Positions 46,626-55,030 of a stretch of DNA of 64,000 bases are shown in pieces. This DNA is from Roseburia sp. GTDB lineage: Bacteria; Bacillota_A; Clostridia; Lachnospirales; Lachnospiraceae. The stretch lies in the NCBI GenBank assembly GCA_019411365.1, contig DXQT01000010.1:11195-75194 (forward strand), written 5' to 3'. A model generated the notes under the pieces. That model was given only the letters and a program-made list of their open reading frames with translations, was not told the origin of the DNA and made no database searches. Numbering within the stretch: the first letter of the stretch is position 1; each line of letters opens with the position of its first letter. A program made the translations under genes and the position numbers.

Positions 46626-47419
46626 AACGCCGCCATTTCTTTATGCCTCAACAATTTCACCAGCTCCGGTGTCAATTTCCCATCACTGTACTCTTCCGCA
46701 ATTTTTTTGCCGCGGTCCGGATAATTTGTGATCATTGCATCGGCACGCGCCGCACAGACGAGCCGCATATATTTTTCCTCATTTACAGTCCATACATGGA
46801 CTTTCTTTTTCTGCCTCCTGCACTCTTCCATAAATCCTTCATACTGAATGTTGTAAAGTGCCGGGTGCAGTGCATCTGCTCCCACAACATACGAAGCGTA
46901 ACTAACCGGATTGATGATTCCATCGCAGTAAAGCATTCCTGTCTCTGCTTCCGGATTGATCTCTTTGATCTTTTGTATGGTATAGTGATTAAAGGAGGAA
47001 AAAATCACACGTTCCATGAGTCCCATCCGCTCTGTGAGATCTAACACACGCTCCTCAATTTCCGGATAAAACACGACTCCGGTCTTGATTTCCACATTAA
47101 TGGTCAGATCTGTCGGTTTTATCAACGCATAGACTTCCTCTAACGTGGGTATCTGTGCATGTTCATACTCCGGATGTGTACGGTTAAAATTATGTTTGAT
47201 CAGCTTCGCGTAGGTAAAATCTTTTACCCAGCCGCTTCCGTCACTCACACGGTCGATCGTTTCATCATGGATGACAACAAGTTCTCCGTCTTTTGTGAGC
47301 TGCACATCCAGTTCAATTCCATCTGCACCCATCTCTACCGCTTTCTCAAAAGCTGCCATTGTATTTTCCGGTGCATAACCGCTCGCACCGCGGTGCCCCC
47401 ACACGAGTGTTCTTTCCAT
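46622..47419 (-). CDS. Glycerophosphodiester phosphodiesterase
   Basis: 265 residues with the GDPD motifs WGHRGASGYAPENTMAAF at the N-terminus and GIELDVQLTKDGELVVIHD near 40, holding the two catalytic His and the metal ligands, and EIKTG near 115. It splits glycerophosphodiesters into an alcohol and glycerol-3-phosphate. There is no signal peptide, so it is cytoplasmic (UgpQ/YqiK-like). GGAG lies 5 bases before the ATG at 47419; the ATG at 47449 has no ribosome site. It is the first gene after the Pho-box array at 47525-47564. Confidence 0.93.
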   Translation of the reverse strand: MERTLVWGHRGASGYAPENTMAAFEKAVEMGADGIELDVQLTKDGELVVIHDETIDRVSDGSGWVKDFTYAKLIKHNFNRTHPEYEHAQIPTLEEVYALIKPTDLTINVEIKTGVVFYPEIEERVLDLTERMGLMERVIFSSFNHYTIQKIKEINPEAETGMLYCDGIINPVSYASYVVGADALHPALYNIQYEGFMEECRRQKKKVHVWTVNEEKYMRLVCAARADAMITNYPDRGKKIAEEYSDGKLTPELVKLLRHKEMAAL

Positions 47420-47524
47420 CTCTGCTCCATTCCTGCCGGTTTCTTCCATCTGCGCACTAAATCCGCCTGTCCGGCATCGATTCTTTTATTTCTCTCATCT
47501 TTACCCTATATCCTAAGCGGATAT

Positions 47525-47564
47525 TGTAAAATGGGTGTGGGGGTTTATGTAAAAAATGGGTAAA
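47525..47564 (-). promoter_or_regulatory. PhoP-box array before the GDPD operon
   Basis: On the minus strand TTTACC (47559-47564) and TTTACA (47548-47553) lie 11 bases apart, with a third TTTACA at 47525-47530, 23 bases further on. The array lies about 105 bases before the GDPD start. Confidence 0.7.
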
Positions 47565-47595
47565 AAAATACAGAACCACGTTTTTGTGATTCTGT
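47561..47595 (-). terminator. Terminator of the drug/metabolite transporter gene
   Basis: ACAGAATCAC-aaaaac-GTGGTTCTGT on the minus strand (one mismatch) followed by ATTTTTTTA. The T-tract runs into the first Pho box, so termination and the new promoter are packed together. Confidence 0.7.
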
Positions 47596-47620
47596 AATAT
47601 ACCTTATAATGTTGTTGGCA

Positions 47621-47754
47621 CAAATAGTGCGTTCAGGTTTATTGATTGACAAATTGCGCAAAGCCGTGCCTGTTTTGTTCCGTTGTCCGAAAATAAGAAA
47701 AGCATTCTCGGCTTTGCGCAATTTGTCAGCCGCCATGTTGTGAAGCACTATTTG
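47621..47754. repeat. Nested inverted-repeat element (MITE-like or structured RNA)
   Basis: An outer perfect 10-bp pair (CAAATAGTGC at 47621-47630, GCACTATTTG at 47745-47754) encloses an inner perfect 20-bp pair (47647-47666 and 47709-47728; the left arm begins TGACAAATTGCGC). The loop holds TTTTGTTCCGTTGTcCG and AAAATAAG, the core shared with 26062-26103. It occupies most of the gap 47596-47789. Confidence 0.7.
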
Positions 47755-47789
47755 GTTTTAACATCATATATTTTGATGCCGGAATTACT

Positions 47790-48644
47790 TTAATCCTTAT
47801 GCGCCGCCTCATAAACGTTATAGCAGGCTGCCGCTCCGATCACAAGCACTGCGCCAATGACTGCCGTGCGCCCGATTGTCTCACCGCAGAAGATCGCAAC
47901 TAAAATTGGATTTAAGATCGGCTCTAATGTAGAAGTTAAGGATGCCGTGACCGGCGAAACACGATCCAGGCCCCTCGATAAAAAGATGTAGGATAATCCA
48001 AACTGGATCACACCGAGAAGGATAATACAGATCCATGCCTTCGCAGAATGATCGGTCTCCCCCAAAAACGAAGGCAGTCCGATGCTAAGGCTGATCACAT
48101 GGGATGCCAGCAATGACGATTCAAAATCAGCTCCCGGAAAACCTTTCATCATCATAACCAGCGCATAGGTAAATCCCGAAAATACCGCAAGCAGATTTCC
48201 CGCCATTCCCCCGGCGCTCAGGGAATCTAAAAAGAAGCATAAGATACCAGCAAACACGACCGCACATGCCACCACTGCCGCTTTTTTCGGTTTCTTCTTA
48301 TATAATGCCCACATCAGCAGAATCACAAAGATCGGTTCTGTAAACTGAAGCACGATCGCATTTGCCGCCGTCGTCATCTTTGTCGCTGAAACAAATGTCA
48401 ATGCCATGACTGTGTTGCAGACGGCTCCAAACAGTACCGTCTTGTTCCATACAAATTTTCGTTTTGTGATGACCATATACGATGCGATCAGCATAAATGA
48501 AAAAATACTGCGGATTCCCTGGATCGTGATGGAACTCCACGGAATCGACTTTATCAGAACACCTCCAGTGCTGAAACATACTGCTGAGAGCAGCACATAG
48601 ATGGTTCCCTTCATACTTTCTTTATCTAATTGTTTTTCCTGCAT
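47790..48644 (-). CDS. EamA/DMT-family transporter
   Basis: 284 residues with ten membrane helices and two EamA repeats (residues about 12-140 and 150-278), including FTEPIFVILLMWALYKKK near 95 and LTSTLEPILNPILVAIFCGE near 245. Family members export or import amino acids, sugars or nucleotides; the substrate is unknown. GGGAGG precedes the start. It follows the SLC13/ArsB-like permease gene by 18 bases and ends at a terminator. Confidence 0.9.
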   Translation of the reverse strand: MQEKQLDKESMKGTIYVLLSAVCFSTGGVLIKSIPWSSITIQGIRSIFSFMLIASYMVITKRKFVWNKTVLFGAVCNTVMALTFVSATKMTTAANAIVLQFTEPIFVILLMWALYKKKPKKAAVVACAVVFAGILCFFLDSLSAGGMAGNLLAVFSGFTYALVMMMKGFPGADFESSLLASHVISLSIGLPSFLGETDHSAKAWICIILLGVIQFGLSYIFLSRGLDRVSPVTASLTSTLEPILNPILVAIFCGETIGRTAVIGAVLVIGAAACYNVYEAAHKD

Positions 48645-48662
48645 TTTATTCTCCCTCCCATT

Positions 48663-49790
48663 TTACCGCATTCCCAGCGCAAGCAGCACAAGTACCGCGA
48701 GAAAAATGATATTTGCCAGATGAAACCACAACAGATAATACCCCTTCGTGCGGTTATAATTATGCGCATATATTTTATAGGAGATCAGGCTCGCCATGGA
48801 GGCGATCAGTGTGCCAAGTCCCCCTAAATTTACACCAAGCAAAAGCTGCTTTAAATCACCCGAAAAACCGGACAATAACAGTGCCGCCGGAACATTGCTG
48901 ATCACCTGGCTTGTGGCAATTCCCACCAGAAGTTCCCTTCCGTTAACCAGTGAATGCAGTACTTCCTGAAACGCCGGCAGCCGTCCGATATTTCCTGTAA
49001 AAATAAAGAAAGCGATAAACGTAAAGATCAGGCAGTAATCCACCTGCCCCAGTACTTTTCTATCTGATAAAAACACAGACACAGCCACCGCCGCAAGCAA
49101 AATATAATACGGCAGGATCCTTGCCACGACCAAAAGCGCCATAAGGAATAAAACCGCATACATGCCGGTCAGTTTTTTGTTCATTTCCTTTTTTTCTTCC
49201 GAAAAATGACAGTCTGTCAATCTGATTTTTCTTTTTCTTGCACTTAAAACGAAAATCGTCAGGGCAAGCAGCACACCGGAAACAACCGTATACGGAAGCA
49301 TCAAGACAAGAAACTCCCCAGCATTCATTTCTGAGAGATTATATAAATACAAATTCTGCGGATTTCCAATCGGAGTCAGCATACTTCCAAGGTTCGCCGC
49401 TATGGTCTGAAGCACGATGACCGGCACCATAAGGCGCTCCTGCCCGCATTTTTGCAGCGTGAGAAGTGCAAACGGAACAAACGTCAAAAGCGCAACATCA
49501 TTGGTAATGACCATGCTTGAAAAGAAACACAGAAAAACAAGAACAAATGCCAGCTGCGCCGTATTTTTCGTATGCGCAAGAAGCCGCCGCCCGATCCCAT
49601 CAAAGATTCCATTATTCTGCACGCCCGCCATAATGATCATCAGCGAGAGCAGGATCCCAAGCACACGAAAATCAATATAATCGATATATGCCTGATCCGG
49701 ATGCACAAAAAAAGCGGATATTACCGCTAAAATGGCTGCAACGACCAGCACTGTTTCTTTTTTTACAAATGCTATGATTTTCTCTTTCAT
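48663..49790 (-). CDS. SLC13/ArsB-like ion permease
   Basis: About 375 residues with ten to eleven membrane helices. Signatures: FFSSMVITNDVALLTFVPFA near 95 and GSMLTPIGNPQNLYLYNLSE near 135, typical of the CitM/ArsB/NhaD superfamily re-entrant loops, with NVPAALLLSGFSGD as the second-half counterpart near 315. It moves an anion such as a dicarboxylate or arsenite, or sodium; the substrate cannot be told. The ATG at 49808 is also possible; the ATG at 49790 fits the usual N-terminus (MKEKII). Confidence 0.85.
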   Translation of the reverse strand: MKEKIIAFVKKETVLVVAAILAVISAFFVHPDQAYIDYIDFRVLGILLSLMIIMAGVQNNGIFDGIGRRLLAHTKNTAQLAFVLVFLCFFSSMVITNDVALLTFVPFALLTLQKCGQERLMVPVIVLQTIAANLGSMLTPIGNPQNLYLYNLSEMNAGEFLVLMLPYTVVSGVLLALTIFVLSARKRKIRLTDCHFSEEKKEMNKKLTGMYAVLFLMALLVVARILPYYILLAAVAVSVFLSDRKVLGQVDYCLIFTFIAFFIFTGNIGRLPAFQEVLHSLVNGRELLVGIATSQVISNVPAALLLSGFSGDLKQLLLGVNLGGLGTLIASMASLISYKIYAHNYNRTKGYYLLWFHLANIIFLAVLVLLALGMR

Positions 49791-49985
49791 ATATATGACA
49801 CCACCCATAAAACCTACCTGTCTATTCTAATCACTTTCCCCCCGGATGTAAACAAAAAAAAGCGCATGATTCGTCTGCTTCTGTACACACTATAAAATAA
49901 CAGACACATAGCTATGTAAAATCAAACTTTTGTATATGAGTGAATCAATAAAATGCGTGAATATAGCGCAAGAATGGAGCATATG

Positions 49986-51074
49986 ATGTACACCCCAGTT
50001 ACACTTCCGGTTACAAATGAATACGGTTATTTTGAAATACGGTTAGAGAGCATCGGCGGTCTCGGCGCAAATCTCTGCGGAAAAATGCTCGGCGAACTCG
50101 GTGCCTTATACCTTTCCTTAAACTCCTTAAGTTTTTCCAGCTACGGATCTGAAAAACGAGGTTCACCGGTAAAATCCTATATCCGCTGGAGTCCCGCTTC
50201 CCATCCACTGCGCATCAACAGCCCGGTATTACAACCGCATGTACTTGGCATTTTTCACGAAGGGCTGATCGGGACTTACCCAGTATTAGACGGGATTTCC
50301 GCCGACACAAAAATTGTTTTAAATACACCTTTATCCTGTGATGAAGCGGCAGAAAAATACAATATTCCAACTGGAACGCTGTATTGTCTGGACGCACTCT
50401 CCATCGCCATGGAATCCAGATCCCGCATTAACATGGTTATGCTCGGTGCGATTGCCAGAGCGTGTCCTTTTATCCCGATGGATTCCATTGAAACACTCTG
50501 CAAAAATACTATTGGGAAAAAATATCCGGCACTGATCGGGGCAAATCTGCAGGGTTTAAAAATGGGGTATGAAAAAACAGCTGAAAAAAAGATTCCTGAC
50601 AGAACTGCTTCCCCTTCTCTCGCAAAAGAAACTTATATCTGGGGCTACAAAAACGCCCCGATAGGCGGGATCAATACACGCCCCGGCAGCACGGTATCAA
50701 ATGACCTCTCCCCCTCCCGCGAAGGTTATATTCCCCTCTTTTTGCAGGATCGGTGCATCAACTGCGGACTCTGTGATTCTACCTGTCCGGATATGGTATT
50801 TCAGTTTGCACCAGGAACTTATAAGGGGAAAGAGGCAATGGTCAACCAGGGACTTGATTACAGACACTGCAAAGGCTGTCTCCGCTGCGTGGATGTCTGT
50901 CCGACTCACGCTCTGGTAAAAGCAGAAGAAAAAGATTACCCGGACAAGCCGCATTCCATGCCGGATCAGGATCTGCTGCCAGACTCTGTCCGGTACCAGA
51001 AGACCGGCGCAAATTCCTGGATCACCAGTGATTCTTATCTTGATGAAAAACGTATTGACGGAGGTATCGTATAA
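49986..51074 (+). CDS. 2-oxoacid:ferredoxin oxidoreductase, fused gamma and delta (ferredoxin) subunits
   Basis: 362 residues. Residues 1-190 match the gamma domain (RLESIGGLGANLCGKMLGE near 20 and SYGSEKRGSPVKSYIRWS near 50). The C-terminal part carries two 4Fe-4S motifs, CINCGLCDSTCP near 258 and CKGCLRCVDVCP near 300, as in the delta subunit. It passes electrons from the alpha-beta subunit to ferredoxin. The first in-frame ATGs (49953, 49974) overlap the leader motif GCGCAAGAATGGAG; the ATG at 49986 has GGAG seven bases upstream. It is translationally coupled to the next gene (TAATG). Confidence 0.9.
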   Translation: MYTPVTLPVTNEYGYFEIRLESIGGLGANLCGKMLGELGALYLSLNSLSFSSYGSEKRGSPVKSYIRWSPASHPLRINSPVLQPHVLGIFHEGLIGTYPVLDGISADTKIVLNTPLSCDEAAEKYNIPTGTLYCLDALSIAMESRSRINMVMLGAIARACPFIPMDSIETLCKNTIGKKYPALIGANLQGLKMGYEKTAEKKIPDRTASPSLAKETYIWGYKNAPIGGINTRPGSTVSNDLSPSREGYIPLFLQDRCINCGLCDSTCPDMVFQFAPGTYKGKEAMVNQGLDYRHCKGCLRCVDVCPTHALVKAEEKDYPDKPHSMPDQDLLPDSVRYQKTGANSWITSDSYLDEKRIDGGIV

Positions 51075-53455
51075 TGTCAGATCAGCAACAATCAACAACA
51101 CAGGCTTTTCCATCATCGGATCAGCAGCAATCATCAACACAGGCTTTCGTAAAGAAAACCGCTGCCCAGCGCAAACTTTACAAAAGTGGAAATGAGCTTG
51201 CCGCCTACGCAGCAAAGCAGATCAATTATCATATCATGGGATATTATCCGATCACCCCCTCCACACAGATTGCGGAAAATCTCGATCTTTCGGGTGCAAG
51301 AGGCGAGCACAACATCCGGCTGATCGCCGCCGAGGGAGAACACAGTGCCGCCGGTATCTGTTACGGTGCTTCGGCGGGCGGCGGACGCGTATTTAATGCC
51401 ACCAGCGCCAACGGTCTGCTCTATGCCTTAGAGCAATTTCCGGTTCAGTCCGGCACACGCATGCCGATGGTCATGAATGTCGCCTGCCGTACCGTCTCCG
51501 GCCCTCTGTGCATCAAAGGTGATCACAGCGATATCATGTATCTTTTAAATACCGGCTGGATCATTCTGTTTGCGGATGACCCGCAGATGGTCTACGACTT
51601 CAATCTGATTGCCTTAAAACTTGCCGAAAAAGTGAATCTCCCGGTTGTCGTTGCCTTTGACGGTTTCTTTACCAGCCATCAGAAACAAAAATGCATGGTC
51701 TTTTCTGAAGATGAAACCGTACAGCACTTTATCGGGAAAAAACTCTCCTGTGACAATCCCGAAATCTCCGCTTTTGCCGGAAATGACTCCACCGGGGAGA
51801 ATCGTTTTTACAGTGTACTCGACCTGAATCACCCGGTCTCTGTCGGCTCCTATATGAATGAACCGGATATCATCAACAACAAATATCAGCTTTTTCTCGC
51901 CATGGAAGAAACACGAAAAAAACTTCCCATGCTGTTTGATGAGTTCGCCTCCCTCTCCGGAAGAATGCATACTTTTTGCCGCGGATATCTGTGTGAAGAT
52001 GCAGATATTATCCTTTTTCTGCTCGGTTCCTCTTTTCACCCCGCCACAGTTGCAGCAGATACGCTGCGCAAAGAGGGCATCCGCGCTGGCGTCGTCACAT
52101 TAAATGTGCTTCGTCCATTTCCATCTGACGAATTACGCCATCTCTGTATGCATGCAAAGACGATCGTTGCCGCAGACCGTCAGGACAGCTACGGCGCCGG
52201 CGGCGGAAATATGTCCTTAGAACTGCGCGCCGCCCTGCAGGATATCACGGATTCCACACACCCGATCCGGGTACTGACCCGCATTTACGGACTTGGCGGG
52301 AAGGATTTTTTTGTGGAGGATGCTGTTGCGCTGTTTCGTGAAGGACTTTCGCCTGATGCCAAAGCTTTTGATTACTATGGCATCACACCGGGTACGACAG
52401 AAAATTGCCCACAGCCACAGTATTATGCACCCCTCACCAAAGATCGCCAGTCCCCCGGTGTCACAACCTGCACTTTCGATCCTGCAACCGGAAAAATGCT
52501 TGTAAAAGGTGGATTGATCAAAGACGCCACCGCCATGCCCAAGCGGATCGCCCCGGGAATCGGAACCTGTCCCGGCTGCGGTATACCGGTCAACTTAAAT
52601 CTGCTGTTAAAAGGGATCGAAGGAAATGTGGTCTTTCTGTTCCAGACCGGCTGCGGCATGGTGACAACCACTGCCTACCCAAAAACGGCATTCCGCATCC
52701 CATATATCCACAACCTGTTTCAAAATGGAGCTGCTACTTTAAGCGGTCTGGTGGAAGTATTTGAGGAACGGCAAAAACGCGGGGAATATCCCAAAGGCGA
52801 GATCACATTTATCATGGCAAGTGGTGACGGCGGCATGGATATCGGCATGGGTTCTGCACTCGGAACGGCACTGCGCGGACATCATCTGCTCTTATTTGAA
52901 TATGACAACGGCGGATATATGAACACCGGTTACCAGCTTTCCTACTCTACCCCGATGGGTGCGAAAAGCTCCACCTCCCACCTCGGAAAAACACAGTACG
53001 GAAAGACCTTTTTCCACAAAGACATGCCCCAGATCATGGCCGCGGCCCACCTCCCCTATGTGGCAACCGTCGCCGAGTCGAACCCACATGATTTTATCAA
53101 AAAGGCTGCAAAAGCAGCTGCCTATGCAAGGGAATTCGGCACCGCCTATGTAAAAGCGCTCTCCGCCTGCCCGCTCAACTGGAATGACCGTCCGGACACA
53201 GAACGAAAAGTCATTGCTGCCGCCGTAGACTGCTGTTATTTTCCGCTCTATGAAATCGAACGCGGCATCACATCACTGAGCTATGATCCAAAAAAATCGC
53301 ATAAAAAAATCCCCGTCACGGAATGGTTTTCCATGATGGGGCGCACGAAACATCTTGCCACCGAAGAATATAAATCGGTTGCAGACCAGATTCAGGCAGA
53401 AGTCGACAGACGCTATGAACGCCTGGCAGCATGTGCCGAACATCCGCTATTGTAA
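51074..53455 (+). CDS. 2-oxoacid:ferredoxin oxidoreductase, fused alpha and beta subunits
   Basis: 793 residues. The alpha part (about 35-440) has YYPITPSTQIAENL and the GEHSAAG region; the beta part (about 480-760) binds thiamine diphosphate, with GTCPGCGIPVNLNLL near 495, GCGMVTTTAYP near 530 and SGDGGMDIGMGSALGT near 580. It oxidatively decarboxylates a 2-oxoacid and yields acyl-CoA and reduced ferredoxin. The two-polypeptide form differs from the single-chain pyruvate enzyme of clostridia, so a branched-chain or aryl oxoacid is as likely as pyruvate. The N-terminus holds a 13-residue tandem duplication (SDQQQSTTQAFPS, SDQQQSSTQAFVK). Confidence 0.9.
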   Translation: MSDQQQSTTQAFPSSDQQQSSTQAFVKKTAAQRKLYKSGNELAAYAAKQINYHIMGYYPITPSTQIAENLDLSGARGEHNIRLIAAEGEHSAAGICYGASAGGGRVFNATSANGLLYALEQFPVQSGTRMPMVMNVACRTVSGPLCIKGDHSDIMYLLNTGWIILFADDPQMVYDFNLIALKLAEKVNLPVVVAFDGFFTSHQKQKCMVFSEDETVQHFIGKKLSCDNPEISAFAGNDSTGENRFYSVLDLNHPVSVGSYMNEPDIINNKYQLFLAMEETRKKLPMLFDEFASLSGRMHTFCRGYLCEDADIILFLLGSSFHPATVAADTLRKEGIRAGVVTLNVLRPFPSDELRHLCMHAKTIVAADRQDSYGAGGGNMSLELRAALQDITDSTHPIRVLTRIYGLGGKDFFVEDAVALFREGLSPDAKAFDYYGITPGTTENCPQPQYYAPLTKDRQSPGVTTCTFDPATGKMLVKGGLIKDATAMPKRIAPGIGTCPGCGIPVNLNLLLKGIEGNVVFLFQTGCGMVTTTAYPKTAFRIPYIHNLFQNGAATLSGLVEVFEERQKRGEYPKGEITFIMASGDGGMDIGMGSALGTALRGHHLLLFEYDNGGYMNTGYQLSYSTPMGAKSSTSHLGKTQYGKTFFHKDMPQIMAAAHLPYVATVAESNPHDFIKKAAKAAAYAREFGTAYVKALSACPLNWNDRPDTERKVIAAAVDCCYFPLYEIERGITSLSYDPKKSHKKIPVTEWFSMMGRTKHLATEEYKSVADQIQAEVDRRYERLAACAEHPLL

Positions 53456-53458
53456 TTT

Positions 53459-53674
53459 TTACGTCAACGATTTGACCACCGACACAATTCCTGCGATTAC
53501 AAGCAGTATCAGTGCAATATAAACCAGTCCTGAAACAAATAACCCGATCAAAAACAACGGGAAGATAATGATCGTAAGTAAAACTTTTAAGATCCCCCAG
53601 GATGCCTTGAAAGCAAACAGGATCAATTTTCCAAATACGGCAAACATTAAAATAATAAACAATGCTGTTAACAT
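53459..53674 (-). CDS. Small two-helix membrane protein
   Basis: 71 residues, almost entirely hydrophobic with two membrane segments (LTALFIILMFAVFGKLILF and an IIFPLFLIGLFVSGLVYIAL run). AAGGAG lies 9 bases before the ATG. It converges on the oxidoreductase gene with only 3 bases between. No family recognised. Confidence 0.65.
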   Translation of the reverse strand: MLTALFIILMFAVFGKLILFAFKASWGILKVLLTIIIFPLFLIGLFVSGLVYIALILLVIAGIVSVVKSLT

Positions 53675-53758
53675 AGTCTTTTCTCCTTATCATGCAGATT
53701 TTTCATACAGTGATTAATTCTATGTTAACAGTTGTCTGTCTAATGTCAAGTACCTGCT

Positions 53759-54949
53759 TTAACCTCTGCGAAACCATGCTTTCATCACATCAAAAATCTG
53801 AACCAGTTCCTCTTCCTCTATAATGTAAGGAACCATGGAATACATGTACTTTAAGAACGGACGGCAAAAGACTCCTCTCTCATATGCAAACTGCTGGAAT
53901 CCTTCAAGGGCTGCTCCATCGTGCACTTCCACACAGGTACAGCCGCCCATAATACGCACTTCTTTGATCCTCGGATCCGTAAAGCCGTCCATCTCACGGT
54001 GTGAGATTTCTTCGATGCGTTTGATTTTTCCCATATAATCTTCCCGCTCGAAAATTTCGATTCCTTTGAGTGCCACGGCACAGGCAAGTGCATTTCCCAT
54101 AAAGGTCGGTCCGTGCATCAGTGCATGACGGTCATTATCGCTGTAAAATGCATCAAATACCTTGTGGTTTGCCACTGTCACCGCATGACCGATATAACCT
54201 CCGGTCAGTGCCTTTCCGAGCACTAAGATATCCGGCAGTACCAGATCTGCCACAAAACGGTTGCCGGTTCTTCCAAATCCCGTTGCAACCTCATCAAAGA
54301 TCAAAAGTACATCATACGCATCACACAATTCGCGTGCGCGTTTCAGGAAAGAAATATCATACATCCGCATTCCGCCTGCGCCCTGCAGCAGCGGTTCCAC
54401 GATAAAACAGTTCAATTCGTCATGATATTTCTCAAATGCCTCCTCCAGTGCCGCGATTTCGGTCGGTATATGAACCACACCCGTTTTTTCTTCAAATGCG
54501 AAATGATAATCCTCATCATCCCCCACTTCCATCGCCTTAAACGTATCCCCGTGGTAAGCATGCTCTAATGCAAGCACAAGCGGACGTTTTCTGCCCTGAT
54601 TTGTATTGTACTGTAATGCCATCTTTAAGGAGACTTCCACCGCAACACTTCCGGAATCCGAGAAAAAGCAGTAATCCAAATCTCCCGGTAAATACTCCTG
54701 CAACTTATCCGAAAGCTTCTGCACCGGCTCATGTGTCAGTCCGCCAAGCATGACATGGCAGAAATGATCTGCCTGCTCTTTGATGGCAGCCGTCAGTTCC
54801 GGGTGTTTATAGCCATGGATCATACACCACCAGGACGATACCGAATCGATCAGTTTCTGATCTTTCGTATAAAGATAAACACCCTCGGCATCTAAAATTT
54901 TATAAGGTTCCCGCATTGTTTTCATCTGTTCGTAAGGATACCAGATCAT
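53759..54949 (-). CDS. bioA: Adenosylmethionine-8-amino-7-oxononanoate aminotransferase
   Basis: 396 residues of the class III PLP aminotransferase family, slightly short for BioA. It starts MIWYPYEQMKTM and has SVSSWWCMIHGYKHPEL near 37, AYHGDTFKAMEVGD near 130, the cofactor Asp in IFDEVATGFGRTG near 220 and the PLP Lys in LGKALTGGYIGHA near 250. It transfers the amino group of SAM to KAPA, giving DAPA in biotin synthesis. GAGGAG precedes the start. It is the last gene of bioY-bioB-bioD-bioA. Confidence 0.93.
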   Translation of the reverse strand: MIWYPYEQMKTMREPYKILDAEGVYLYTKDQKLIDSVSSWWCMIHGYKHPELTAAIKEQADHFCHVMLGGLTHEPVQKLSDKLQEYLPGDLDYCFFSDSGSVAVEVSLKMALQYNTNQGRKRPLVLALEHAYHGDTFKAMEVGDDEDYHFAFEEKTGVVHIPTEIAALEEAFEKYHDELNCFIVEPLLQGAGGMRMYDISFLKRARELCDAYDVLLIFDEVATGFGRTGNRFVADLVLPDILVLGKALTGGYIGHAVTVANHKVFDAFYSDNDRHALMHGPTFMGNALACAVALKGIEIFEREDYMGKIKRIEEISHREMDGFTDPRIKEVRIMGGCTCVEVHDGAALEGFQQFAYERGVFCRPFLKYMYSMVPYIIEEEELVQIFDVMKAWFRRG

Positions 54950-55030
54950 ATTTTTACTCCTCTTTTATTCTGTTCTCAACTACTTAACAATCTGCTGCCA
55001 GATAGCTGCAAAATTTCATACATATCAACT

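Noticed and set aside
47545..47748. A 67-residue frame on the minus strand sharing a peptide (IFGQRNK) with a frame at 25933-26211
   Set aside because: Neither has a ribosome site; the likeness comes from a shared non-coding element with strong inverted repeats.
49900..49930. Single TATGTAAAATC half-site before the oxoacid oxidoreductase as a Pho box
   Set aside because: Only one hexamer without the 11-bp repeat found at the three supported arrays.
50697..51215. 172-residue minus-strand frame across the oxidoreductase junction
   Set aside because: Antisense to two strongly supported genes and without family signals.
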